A DNA stretch of 64,000 bases from contig OU744448.1 of assembly GCA_916610825.1 (NCBI GenBank), positions 5,086,287 to 5,150,286 of the forward strand. Reading direction: 5' to 3'. The translations under genes were made by a program, and so were the position numbers. The notes beneath the pieces were generated by a model. It saw nothing but the letters and a program-made list of their open reading frames with translations, ran no database searches and was not told the DNA's origin. Below, piece by piece: positions 1 through 13,300 of the stretch (the stretch's first letter is position 1; every line of letters starts with the position of its first letter). This DNA is from Haliclystus octoradiatus (Eukaryota > Cnidaria > Staurozoa > Stauromedusae > Haliclystidae).

Positions 1-676
1 ATATTTCAAGAATAATGCTCCTTCGAAAGTCGGAACTCATGTTGAAATGACAAGAAAGCACACTACGGAACAATAACAAAGTCTAGACTTCAAAAAGTCG
101 TAACTTCTTTCTCGCGAAAAAGAAATTTTCACTACCCAGAACGGATATGCGCATATCTTTGGGACACCTTTGCTGGCCATATGTGACTGAAATTGAACAT
201 GAATTGTAGAGTTTAGAAAGGTTTATTAGACTTCGATGAAGATGTTCTATCAAAAAGGCCTTAAAACACTAGATCAACACATGTCAAGGAGCAAGGTGTT
301 GAGTACTTAAACAGCGGCAAAACGCCTTGTATTCACGGGAGATCGACCAAAGCGAATTGCCGCTGTTTAAGCACTCATCACCTTGTTCGATGACATACAT
401 TGATCTAGTGTTTCAACACGTTTTTGACAGAAAAACTCCATCGAAGTCTAATAAAACCTTTCTAAACTCTACAATTCACGTTCAATTTCAGTCATATATG
501 GCCAACAAGGTGTCTAAAAGATATGGGCATATCTGTTCTGGGAAATGGACAATTTCTTTTCGCGAAAAAAAAGCTACGATTTTTTGAAATCTAGATTTTG
601 TTATTCTCCCATAGTAAGCTCTATTGTCATTTCGACATAAGTACCAACTTTTGAAGGAGCACTATTTCTGAAATAT
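1..676. repeat. Large fold-back element (arms about 320 bp)
   Basis: The left arm (1-320) and right arm (357-676) are imperfect inverted copies over their whole length, separated by a 36-bp spacer. The innermost paired stretch is AAACAGCGGCAA against TTGCCGCTGTTT. The left arm begins at base 1, so the true end may lie outside the window. The short open frames inside it are not coding. Confidence 0.75.
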
Positions 677-703
677 GATACTTTCAACAGTAAATAACCC
701 AGC

Positions 704-880
704 TTAAGCCCCTGCCAATTGAAGCCAACATTTTGCCAGCATGTGATAAAAATTTCACTCAATGTTGTGAAAATGCTGGCCAAATGTTGGCTGGGGTGGC
801 CAAATGAAGCCAACATTTTAACAACATCGATGTTGTGAAAAAGCTGGGAAAATGTTGGCTTCATATGGCCGGGGCTTTAA
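704..880. repeat. Short MITE with GAAGCCAACATTTT inverted ends
   Basis: The left end TTAAGCCCCTGCC and right end GGCCGGGGCTTTAA are inverted, followed inside by GAAGCCAACATTTT and its complement. The body repeats AATGTTGGC several times. The ends sit at TTAA or TTTAA, suggesting TTAA-targeted insertion. Confidence 0.6.
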
Positions 881-1332
881 GAGTCCAAATCAAAAAATTA
901 CTGTCGCCATTCCTATTTATTTTGCATGGGCTACTCGATTCCAGAAAAACATTTTTTGGTGTCATATGCACTTTAATAAAATTAAAAATATGATATGAAG
1001 ATGTTAACTACAGTATAGTTGGATTAGTTACGTAAGTTTAGCTAAGATAATATTATGACCTTTCTAAAACCATTGAACACGCAAATTTGAGTCGCACCAT
1101 CCTAGTACTCATTATATTACCCTGCTGAAACCTATATGGTGTAACACTCAAGTAATGAGACAGAAATTTGAAAATAGTTTGATTAGGAAAATCAATCTAT
1201 ACAACTATAATTATTATTACGCTGAAAATTAATACTATCGACTCATTCGGATATATTTTGTCAGAACAAGATAAAATTCATCTTCTTATTTAACAAATCA
1301 AGAAAATATTCCATATACTAATATGTTGATAG

Positions 1333-4300
1333 GTCGATGCAAGAGCACTAATAAATGCGCTTATACAAGTTGGACAGCCTGGCATCCAGCACCAAGCAAA
1401 GGACAATGTATTAAGCAGACTTCAATCAGAGGCAAACGTCCATCTCATAAAATCGTCATCCAGGAAGATAATTGTCATGGTATTGTATCTACTTGTCCTG
1501 GAATCACAACAAGATCACAAAAGTTTTGTAAGTAATTATAAAGGGATTTTACATTTTGTAAGTATCTTCCATATCACAAATTTGTGGTCGAATTGTTATT
1601 TAATTTCATGGGCACTATCTCAGACGGCAGGGCATCGTATGTCTGCATGGGTTGGTTGTAGCTCACAGCTCTCTAAAATTAACGTATATAACGCAGACAT
1701 TTCAACTCTCGAGGTCCGCTTTATCAAAATATCTATTGGTTCCTAGTAGAAGTACACATTGTACCGGGTTAATTATGGAGATTCCTGTATTGCTTTTCAG
1801 AGACGTAATACGCTCTGCATAGATTTCAGTTTAATACAAATGGTCACTTATACTCATCCTGTTTGTAAGCACAAGTTCTTGTTCCTTGTGGTACATAAGC
1901 ACATTTATAGACAAATAACATGTGTGCACTGACAAGGAATGTTATAGTATGTCATGTCAGGTCATGGCATAAAACCATTCAACAATTCAATTTATGGCAA
2001 GTTAGGGGTATTATTTACCGCAAAACCTGAAATTTTGAGCTGCTAGTTAGATTCTCAAACTGGCGCATCCCCGTAACATAACATAACAAACAGAACATAA
2101 ATGTCATGTCATGTTTGTTATGTTACGGGGATGCGCCAACTTGAGAATCTTACTAGCAGCCCAAAATTTCAGGTTTTGCTGAAAATAAGACCCCTAACTT
2201 CCCATAAAATGAGTTGTTGAATCGTTTATATGCCAGTTTGGTACCTCGTAACAGCGTTCTGGTCACCTCAAAGCATGAAATATGCCAGATCTACCGCTGG
2301 AAACCGGAAACTTCGCAGCTGGTAGCCAATAGTAGAAATGTGACACTCTAGAATTGCACAATCATGATGCCAAAATCGTAACCAGATATGGCACATCCCC
2401 ATAATGCCTATATTAAAGTAGCTGTGGATGCAAACACAGTGTCAATACCGTTATATATGAGATTTGTACTTGCCATAGACTTACATAGCCTGCTGATTCC
2501 ATTGACATATTTCACGGAAAACGCGTAGCGACAATGGGCATTCATAATGGCTGACGCTAAGCACCAAAACAGCTTCAGTGGCTGGAAAATTCTATTTAAA
2601 CTATCCCTATGTCAAATATGTCATGTATGGTTAATATTCTCGGCGTCAGCATTCTATGTAAGTCTATCGTACTTGGCCACCACAGCCGTTGCGTGTAAAA
2701 TAATGAAATTATTAATCTAATGTTTCTGACATTTGTTCAAAAATCTAGGTTCATGTCCTTACATTGAATGCATTCTAGCAACGAAATGGTCAGACTGGTA
2801 TAAAAACGGTAAATCAAACAGTGATAATTGTCCGATTGAAGAAAGAATAAAGGTCTATCATCAAACGGGAAAGTTTAAAGATGCATTCAACACTTGCAAT
2901 GGGGTTGGCCCGAAAAGCTGTCCAACAGAATCAAAAGAAACGAGGGACAAAAGTAAGTTCAGCATATCAATATCATGTTTTAGGAAATAAGCTCTCATGG
3001 TATAGCTATACCAGCACTGCATCGGAGCATTTTGTGAAATTATATGCATCTAAGTAAGAATTAATTAACCGAAAGTAGTTAACTGATAGTGTGCAATTTA
3101 TATTCAAACCATTTTCCACGAGAAAGAAAAAAGCTGGACGATGTATGTATATAGTTTGTTTCGTTTGAGTACATACCTGCTGTGTGTACGTTCCACTGAG
3201 CAAATCTATGATTCAATTATTGTTAATACGGTAACGCATATCTGAGAAGATCAGTTTTCAGATCAATACAGTTCTTGGGTGTTCCTCAACAAATCTAATG
3301 TTAGTGAATATTTTATTTTTTATTATATATTTTATTAATATATTATTTTATCGACTTTCATAAAGAGCCACTATCAAGACTGAAAACTTGTGGTCACAAA
3401 ATTTTACTCCTTAAGGAAAGAAGTTAATAAAACTAATTTCGGATCTTTCTAAAGGTCATCGAAACGTTGTCGAAATAAAACATTTATCAACGTAAGCATT
3501 GAAAAAATTAGCATAAAAAAAATAATCTGAGTGGACAATTTTTCATTACAATGCAGACACAGACTCGTCCAATATCAACAAATCAATGCCCGGATATTGG
3601 CCTCTCAAAGTCACAAAGCATAACTTATGATATTGAATGGAAATGCAGTTCTACGCTAGATGACAGGACAGTTAAATTGACATGTCTATTACTTCTGTGA
3701 AATAATAAATGCTGTTCTACAATGATCCCCCAGCATTGAGGAAAACCTGGAAATCTCTTTGATCTAAATATATCATCAACTTACGAATGTTCATTGTAAT
3801 GATATACGTTTCCTTGTTGTAGTAATTACATGTGGTGGGCTATCAGCTCCTTCTGATTCGAAACTACGAAGTGATTCATGTATCGCTGGTAAAAGTAAAT
3901 GTGCTAGTATATGTCAAATGGAATGCAATAGTGGTTACAAATTGAAAGGAAACCCTTATGCTACGTGTGACGTAAGTGCGAAATGGAACAGGCCACTTGG
4001 AAAATGTGAAGGTTAGTGTACACAATATTATATAAACTGAGCATGTACAACTCTATCCCTGGGGGGTAACTTCAAATGGTATACGGAGACGTGCCAATTA
4101 TTGAGGGTACATTTTCATGGTCTTTGGAAATTTTTGAGGTATCCATTTCAGAATTTTCAAAATATTCGGGGTATTGTCTTTCAATGAGCACAAAATGTTG
4201 ATGAAAACCGACGAAATTGTAATCAATTTTCAGATATGTGTCAATAAAAAGGTTTTTGAGGTATACATTATGGCCTGAATAAAATATTTGAGGTACCACT

Positions 4301-7300
4301 TTTGGAAAAACAAAATTTTGGGGGGCAAATTTCTGAATTCAAATTGGCACTTCACTTCTGACCAACTCCAACAAAACATCACAGTATTGTATAAATATGT
4401 TCTATTTTATAGACGAAGTGTCACCGCAAATCACCTGTCCATTGGTTGATGATTATGAGACATTACCGAGTAAGAATTATACTGAGATCGATCTTCCATT
4501 TGCCACAGCGACGGATAACACCGGAATTACACCAACAATAAAAATGGATCACACATCAAGAGTTAAAGTTGAAGTGTTGACACCTTTGTCTGTCATCTAT
4601 AGAGCAACTGATAAAGCTGGCAATGAAGATAGTTGCAAGATTATCTTGAACGTGATTGGTAGGTCAGGAAATAATATCATCCTAACTATTTAAATCTTGT
4701 GGAAATCCTGAGATGGGCATTGACTTTGATTGGAGTTTTCATCAGATCAGACAGAGTGAATCAGAAGGATAATCTTATATAGGATAAAATTATTGGGCTG
4801 ATTATAAATATCAGTGACAGTGCAAGCATGTAAAAAACTTTTCTACGTGAAAAAACTTTTCAATAGCCGTTCTACATTGCAACAGGCTACAATCGTGTAA
4901 AATAGAAAAACATGTAAGACATATTTTGTCATATAGTTATCATAAATATTGTATAGAAACAGTTGGCCATGTGTAGAGAAGATCTGCATTCAATATCAAT
5001 TATCATGTATGCCAAGCGACGATGCTCACAGTGAATGGCCTGAATTGTCCGGAGGGTCATGAATGATCCAGAGGGAATTGCATTCGAGTAGCTGAGGCAC
5101 ATCGTTGCGCATTGACAATCGAAACCTATCTGTCATGAAATCCATTGAAATTCATTTGCAGTGTCACTGCTGAGATCAATAAAGAGCATTCACCATCATT
5201 GCTCTCAGCGAAAATAGCCATTCCCTTCGAAATGGAGGAGTGGCACGGATGCCTTTCGATAGGGCGACACCATCTCAATTACTTACTTTTTTATGTTCAC
5301 AATGGTTTTTATCAAAATGTTTAAGTCCAGATCCTCGATGTTCCCTTTCTACCTTCCTACTTTCAACATGTGAATCTAACAATAAATAGCAAAGCTTAGG
5401 CAGTTTTATTTTTATTGAAAACGTTTCGGGAGTTCCACCATATTTACATGAAAATCGATCCTATGTGAAATTTATTGTTAAATCTGTCAACCGAAGACTC
5501 TCGCTAAATAAGTCAACTCGCATAGAATACAATTATTCATAAATCTTCTACTTATTCTTTACATATACGATTTTTTCTCAGATACGGATCCACCAAAGAT
5601 AGTCACTTGCCCAAGTGACATGACAGTAACGCCACCAGCATTTCCTTATCCTGTTATTTGGGAAGAACCGACCTTCTTAGACAATGTTGATGGAAAAAGA
5701 GTTAAGAAATACCCTTCACATCACAATGGACAACAGTTTTCAGAAGGAACACATGACGTACACATCTTAGCACGTGATTCTAGCAATAACAATGCTTCGT
5801 GTGAATTCAAAGTTCAAGTGTCAAGTGAGTTAATAAGGAACTGAACTATTTCATCTATATTTCCTTATTGACATAATGTGGTGTAAGCTGTCTTACTGAT
5901 TGAACAACGGCTCGATGCCATACATCAGAGCTTTGAATAGTATACGCTACCTCTAAATAAATAATATATTACCTTATTTTTGAATGAGTTAATAATGGAT
6001 TTTATTGTTCTTTGATATTTCTATGTACATCAAGTTGAAATTTAGCAAGGTTCTTATGCAGCGTTGATCTCTTCTTTGATAGCTAGATTCGCCTACAAAT
6101 TCGAGGGAAATGTTGTTCCTTCCATACACTCATGCTTTCTTTATCGATTATATGGGTTACACTAGATCTGTCTCCAGGTCCTATAAATCAATTGGCAAGC
6201 AGATTCTTTGCGCCAGGCTCGTTAGTTTAGGTTGCCTTGCCGTTTTTTCCTCACGGGTCCCTCGTGCGCCATAAACTGTTATAGGGCTTATGTAGAAATT
6301 GATCGCCAATCGCATTGTAAAAATAGATAGCACATCTTTTTAGCGCTAGAATCAATTTCACTATTATACATATTTTTGTTGATGCTTCACAGAGGCCATC
6401 TGTCCAACTCATGATCCACCACAACATGGATCAAAATCATGCAATATTCAAAAATCTGGAAAGAATGAAACTTATGTTTGTTCTGTTGGTTGTGATTCTG
6501 GTTATTATTTTCCTAAATTATCTGACGACGTCAAAGTTTACGATTTCTATGTTTGTGGACAAGAAGGCAGCTGGCGTGGACAAGATAAATTTGACCCAAT
6601 GAACCCTGTTTTCTTTACAGCCATACCGAAAGATCAAAGACCTTGGCCTGAATGTGCAAGTATGTAAAGCTGCTTGATTATTGATAATGTTGTGCTTACC
6701 GTTCTACATATGTTAGGGACTCTGGCATCGATTCTCATCGTAGTTCACCTACTCTCAGTTTGTATTCCAGTGGCAAGTAATATTTTATAGTCATCCATAA
6801 GTATAGGTATTGGGAGTGCAATAAAAATATATAGCGTTACAGATTAAATATCACCTTACCCATGTACTCTGATACGAATACACTACGTGCGTAATGTGAC
6901 ATAAGAGGCTAAAAACATGAACCACCAGGCGAGTGATTATGGCCTCTTGGGTGTCTCATAGCACCCACCGGTTTCTATTTGTTTTACAAAAGTAAGTAGC
7001 CTGTTTGTTTGAACATTAAAAAGCTCAAGATAATGATCAATATATAAATTCTCCTAAAATCACGTCGTCATCGTAGAGACTAGAACGTGGATTTTAATAG
7101 AAACATCTTGCGATTTTCGAGGAAAGATATGGCAGGTTATAAAAATGGAATAAAACAGATAGAAAATAAACGCAATGAGCATTGATTAAGCCTGCATACA
7201 GCCTTTCTAGAATATTCAAAGTATTATTCAGCTATTCGTGCGTATTTTATAGTTATCAAGCAGCAGGCCCGGATAGAGGGGGGGTCTCGTATGTCAATTG

Positions 7301-10300
7301 ACAAACGTTCCTTTTCTCTCAATGACGTAATCATGACGTAATCTGGTTTTCTGCGTAATCATGTCTATGAAGTATCATGTCTATGAAGTAGGGCCTTTTC
7401 AATTGAATGATCATTGCAAACGTCATCGCTCCCTATACTTATTCAATTGAACAGCTTGCATCAATCAAATGATCTCAGTCCGCTATGATTGGGTAACCAT
7501 CAGAGACTTTAACAATTGACCTACTTTGATAACAATTGACATGATTTCTGTTTGGCACCTGATTGGTTAAAGATTGAAATTTTGATTCTCTTCGATAACA
7601 ATTGACAAACTTTGTAACAATCGTGACATAGAAAATGTCAAACTGCAGATTGAGGCAAGTATTTGATTGGCAGAAACTCAAGCCTGTCCTTGCTTTACGC
7701 AATATGATTGGTTCTTAAACAATTGACAAACTACTTCAATCTTGGACATATTTGACAGAGAGATAATCTGAACAAGTGCACATGATCGTTAAAGAAATTC
7801 AAAAACAACGAGCGGTAAACTTACTTGTTTTGACACACGGTCATTTTGTTGGCGTGCAGTCAGGAGCCATGACTGCTGTTTTGAACACTTACTCACTTAG
7901 TATACAGTATATTCGAACATTTAAGCTATTATCTGAGCTTTGATACGTGGTGGAGGATTATCATAGAAGGACATCAGACGGCGAACGTTATTTTATCTGC
8001 AGTTTTGGCCAAATCGTAAAATCGATTCAAGTTGTCATTTTCCCATATATATGTCCTCGAGAATATGGAATTACCAATGCGACTGTTAACTATGTGAAAC
8101 AAAAATAATTGGTATCTCGCTATTCATTTACATTATTGGTTTGCTTTACAAGTTTATCGCAGCTCAATGAATTGTTTACTAAGCTACACATTTATTCTCT
8201 GGATGCCTAATTATGAACTGATATCCAGATTTAGCAAACTCAAAACTGGGTAATCATTAATTAAGAAAGAGATGTTGGCTTCTTTCCTAGATTATGAGCC
8301 TACTGTATCAATACGAGATGAATATGATCACTGCTCAAATGATCTCATGTACGTTTGTTTTGATTTTGATTTATTGGATTGTGGAGAACCGTAGAACTGA
8401 TTCCTGCGGCGATTAGCTACGATTAGTAGTCAAAGATCAGAAGGATTATCAGTGCTGTTTGTTGATGATTAATTTAACAAGCTAAATATACTATTTAATT
8501 TATATTTTATCATTATGCTTTTAAATTTGATTGAACAACGTACATAACATATATTTACACTTTCGCCAAGATAGATTTCAGTTTGCACGCAGGCTAATAT
8601 TGCCTTGATTTGGTAATTTAATGTAACGGTATCAAATTTAGAAATAGAAACAATAAAATATTCCCTTTTTATTAAACAAAATAAATGATGAGGGGAGTTG
8701 CTGGTGCCGGGGGACTGTTAAATGACTATTTATTTCCTCTTCCAGGGCCATTGCAGTAGGGGGCTTTCGTCCCCTAATATGGGCGTGGCAATTTGATTAC
8801 GTCATTTTGACAGGGGTATTCAAAATCCTGTATCCGGGCCTGTCAAGCAGTGAAATACTGAAATTTATCATAACGAAACAGGCCGCTTGGTTTTGACGTG
8901 TATCAACAAAACAAAAATGATGCAGAACTACGGACAGAAACATTGAACAAGGGAGTTTTATAGACTATTTTTAGTTTATGATTTAAAAGTAATTTTTTTT
9001 CTTGTTGCTAATTTGAATGTCAAAGGCAATTTTATTCACTCTATCAAACAAACCTCTTGCTTCTTATTAAAGTGGGAATAAACCCCCAGACTATTTTTAC
9101 ATATGTAGTAGAACCCGACGTGAAAAAAACAATGGCGTAATTTTTTTTTCGATCTGGAAATTATTTCTTGGTGAAAAGCGCCTTCAAAGTGGTGTTTTGA
9201 CCCAAATGTCGCTGAGAAAAAAAAGGGATTGGATCTAGCTTTATGACGACAGAGTCACAAGTCGTGCGGTTTGTCTAACAGACTCAAGAGTGGGCTGATC
9301 ATGCGACGTTATCTTTGAGGTGACCTAGCTCCGAGAAGTCACGCAAAAAAAATTTCTGACAAGGCTGAGCCATGTATTCTGTGTGACCGCAGTACTTCTC
9401 AAATCTTAATTAGTAAACACGTACCCTTCAAAATAGCTTGATCTTACTCTATATGAGTTTTAACTATTTTTAACTGTATGATCTGCAAGTTGTTCTTGAG
9501 TAAGTATTTCTACAGGATATCATTTCCATGATCTAAATGTGAATGTAAACTGACTTGATTTGCAAGGGACAGACGACTTTTCCTCGAGATAGTTGGTACT
9601 GCAAAGTATTAATTGTACTTTTTCGGATTTAATTAAGTATTACTAAAACATTAAATAGACATTCTTCAATTATCATTTCAACGTTTAAGTTTGAACTTGA
9701 TGTTTGTCTAGTAAAACTTAAACCATGTAATCGTATAGTTTATACGACTGTATAGATAGATATATTATACTCAATAGTCTAACAAAGTATTCATCATTAA
9801 TTCACCAAGCATTCAATATTTAAAAAACCATTGAGAATTCTTCAGTACATTACACTATAAAATTCTATAAAATATAATTCAGATGGACAGATTTCGCTTC
9901 TGTGAAAAGAGGACTATAAAACCGACGGTTATGGTGTTCTTAATAGCGTTTCCCACCATACATTATGACTTTTACCCTCAAAAGAACACTCCATTTTCAG
10001 TGCAGACATATGCTTACAACAATAAATTCTACTTAGCTAGCTTTTGTGGTCACCAGAGAATCTTTTGATATGTGTTAAATATGTGTGAGAATGATATGTC
10101 AAAATATAATCTGTATAACGCGCTCTACGAATGAAATATTTTCTGATTTTTATTTTCTTCAAATTCGTGAACTTTAAAATCATTAAATCATCTGGAATTT
10201 TGCTACTCTTGAGTTTATACTCGGTTCTTCCTTACCTCAGTTTTGTGGGAGAGAAAAATAGATTGCCGTTACAGAGCTACTCCATCTCAAATGTAACATC

Positions 10301-13300
10301 GCGTGATTAATCCGATCTAAAGTCTATTAGAAAACCACATGACTTGTGACTTTGTCGTCATAAAGCTAGATCCAATCCCTTTTTTTTCCCTCAGCGACAT
10401 TTGGGCCAAAACACCACTTTGAAGGCATTTTTCACCAAGAAATAATTTCCAGATCGAAAAAAATTACGCCATTGTTTTTTTCACGTCGGGTTCTACTATA
10501 TATGTAAAGATAATCTGGGGGTTTATTCCCACTTTAACGCCATTTTGTTTTTGTCGTTATTTTTTGCGTTTCGGCCGTCAAAGCTAAGTCAAAGCCGTAA
10601 TTTTACGATTTAACGTAGCCTGGCACAAGCAACAACAAAAACAAATCAGCGATCTGTATCGCATTCGATGATTTCATAATCATATAGTTAGAAATAGATA
10701 TAGAAAGAAACTTGTTTCAATTATTGTAAAAAATAAAAATAAAATAAGAGAAAAGTTTGCAATTACAGATTTTACAGGAATGGATTATTTGACAATGACT
10801 CATATGTAAATAAAATAATGGAAAATATGTGATGCTCATGAGAACGTAGTTAACATTGTGTACATAATATAATTTATCTATTTTTTTACAGAAAGCAAAG
10901 GTGTAAATGACGATTCTTCATCATCGGGTAGTAACTGTCTAACAAATGAAGAAAAAAATGCTATAAAACAAGAGTTCATTGACTCATTAACAAGAGATCC
11001 TATATTGTCTCAGATCTATTGCATGACAGGAAATAATTGTGTTGTCAGTAATGTTATTGTAACGTGCGCTGCCAATAATATAAAAATCGATTTCAAACCA
11101 CAAGCAAAAGAAGTTACAACTAATGGAAAGGGTATAACTGGAATAAAAGGAGTCCAGGGACGCGTGGCACGTCCATTAGCTATGACACTAGAGGTAAATT
11201 GAAACACCGAAATAAAAACTGCAACATTCCAAATATTTGATTGCAAGAGATAAAACTTTGCAGGCCCCTCATATTAACAGTTTCCCTCGTACATCGTACA
11301 ACAATCCTCGTGTGCTAAAAACAAATATATACATATCATAGCAAGCGCTCATTGTTGCCATCTTTAAGATTCAAGCCACAATGATGCCTTAATTTGGAAT
11401 TCTTTTTTTTTAAATAAATTACAGTTCTATATTCTGTCCACGAATCAAGCTTAAATACATATTGTGAGGATGTGATTGCCCCCTGGAAATATTTAATGTG
11501 TCAAGAACGCTATTCGCATTGTTGGAGATTTCCTGTCGAATGTAGCTAACAGTTTCTATCGACCAAGTCACACATGTTTCCAAATTTAGGACATTTTTTT
11601 TGGCTTTAAGGAATAAAATTCATTACGAAAAATAATAAAACACCTTTGCTTAATAAGTTAGATAGAAATACAAGCAACAAACAAAAGGAATTTTTGCAAC
11701 GAATAAAATGAGATGCAAGGGCTTTGAGTAGCAGGAAGCGTTTTTCACCATTTGTCCTCATTTAACATCAGTTATCTGCATTTCAAAATTAACTATTTTC
11801 TTTTCCACTTCAAGTTACGTAGTCTTCTGCAAAGGCTGCAGAAGAAGAAAAGTGATGAAAAGAAAAAACTTGCAAAATGTGGAAAGGGTGCTGTTGTATT
11901 AGATGCCAAATCAACAACAAGTGGAAAAGAAGAATGCTGTAAGGATATATAATTAATTATGCATTTATCCATATGTTTATTATATTATCAATCACATACT
12001 TTATGTTATCTTTAGTGGTGTGTCCGGTTGGAACATTCCATGATGTAGCAAACAATGAATGTAGAAAATGTGCCATTGGAAAATATCAGTCAACGGATGG
12101 TCAAACGGAATGCATTGATTGCCCATTAAAACATTCAACTGTAATAACTGGTTCGAAGAATGAGACAGCATGTAAAGGTATAAGATGGTTTATAGTCAGG
12201 AATACATGGATTTGCCATACTTTTATCCCGGACGGGAAACAAGTGCTTTCGTATATATAAATAGTCGTTATATTGGATGTGCTAATTTTTAGGGTACCAT
12301 TTTACATTTTGGCATCTTTGAATAAAACTTCCAGATTTCATTAGATCTTGCTCCTCTTTGGCAACTTTTAAAAGAAATCTTAAGACATGTGACAGATTTT
12401 AGTGGCCAATTTTAAATGTTATTTTTTATATTTATGCTGACATTCGAAACATATTATTGACACTTCTAAATTTTACCTAGTCTACACTACATATTATTTT
12501 AGATAATATGTTAATTTATTAATCTCATTTATATTGTAAAGCGCTTATAATTGCTTGATATAGACACTATAGAAGATATGAAAAAAGCTCGTCTTTCGTG
12601 AGTTGTCCTTAAATGGCACTTTAACAGAAAAAACGTCACGAAATCATACCGTTTTTGACGATTTTTCGGTATCATTTCCAGCAATATTCTGAAAATCGCA
12701 CATCCCCTGTACAAAAGAGTCAGGAAATGTTACATGCAAAATGCAACATGCAAATAAGCATACAATAATCATACATGGGTGCAAAGCAACAAGCATAATG
12801 GGAATCCTGGATAATGTCTAGGCAAAAAGTGTATTTTTTATTTTAATAGAAATCAGGAACTCGTAGACATTTAAATCTTGTTGAAAAGCATGTCGAGGAA
12901 AAATGTAAAAAGGAATGAAGCTCGATTTAAGATCGTTCGCACAAAATCACTTGAATTACTTCAAAGTGCACATGACACGAATAGACAGATATTTAAGACA
13001 GATTCGGGTAGCTGAAGCTGAATGATGAAGAATGTTGACAATGATTTCTTAGTTTGAACGGGTATAACTGTAGATATTTAATGTTGAATCAACCCTATTT
13101 ACGATCATCCACTGTTTTCCAAACTCGGAAGGACAGTTGGAGTGACAAAAAGGCTTGCCACTAGAAAAGGTGAAGTCAAAATTTGAAAAAAATCGTATCT
13201 CCTTTCGCGCGAAGTCGAAAGTTTCTAACGTCCAAGTCAGCTATGCCCACACCTCTAGAACATCTTTTCTGCTTGAAACAAATATAATTTATTAAAAAAT

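Noticed and set aside
3430-3475. Hammerhead ribozyme at CGAAACGTTGTC
   Set aside because: The tail and GTC triplet are present, but the CTGANGA box is mutated (CTAAAGG) and no stem I can be drawn; kept only as a repeat remnant.
9883-10068. 61-codon plus-strand frame following a CAG acceptor-like site
   Set aside because: The phase-1 reading needed to join the sushi/HYR gene hits a stop within 8 codons, and the frame lies inside the TTAA-flanked fold-back element.
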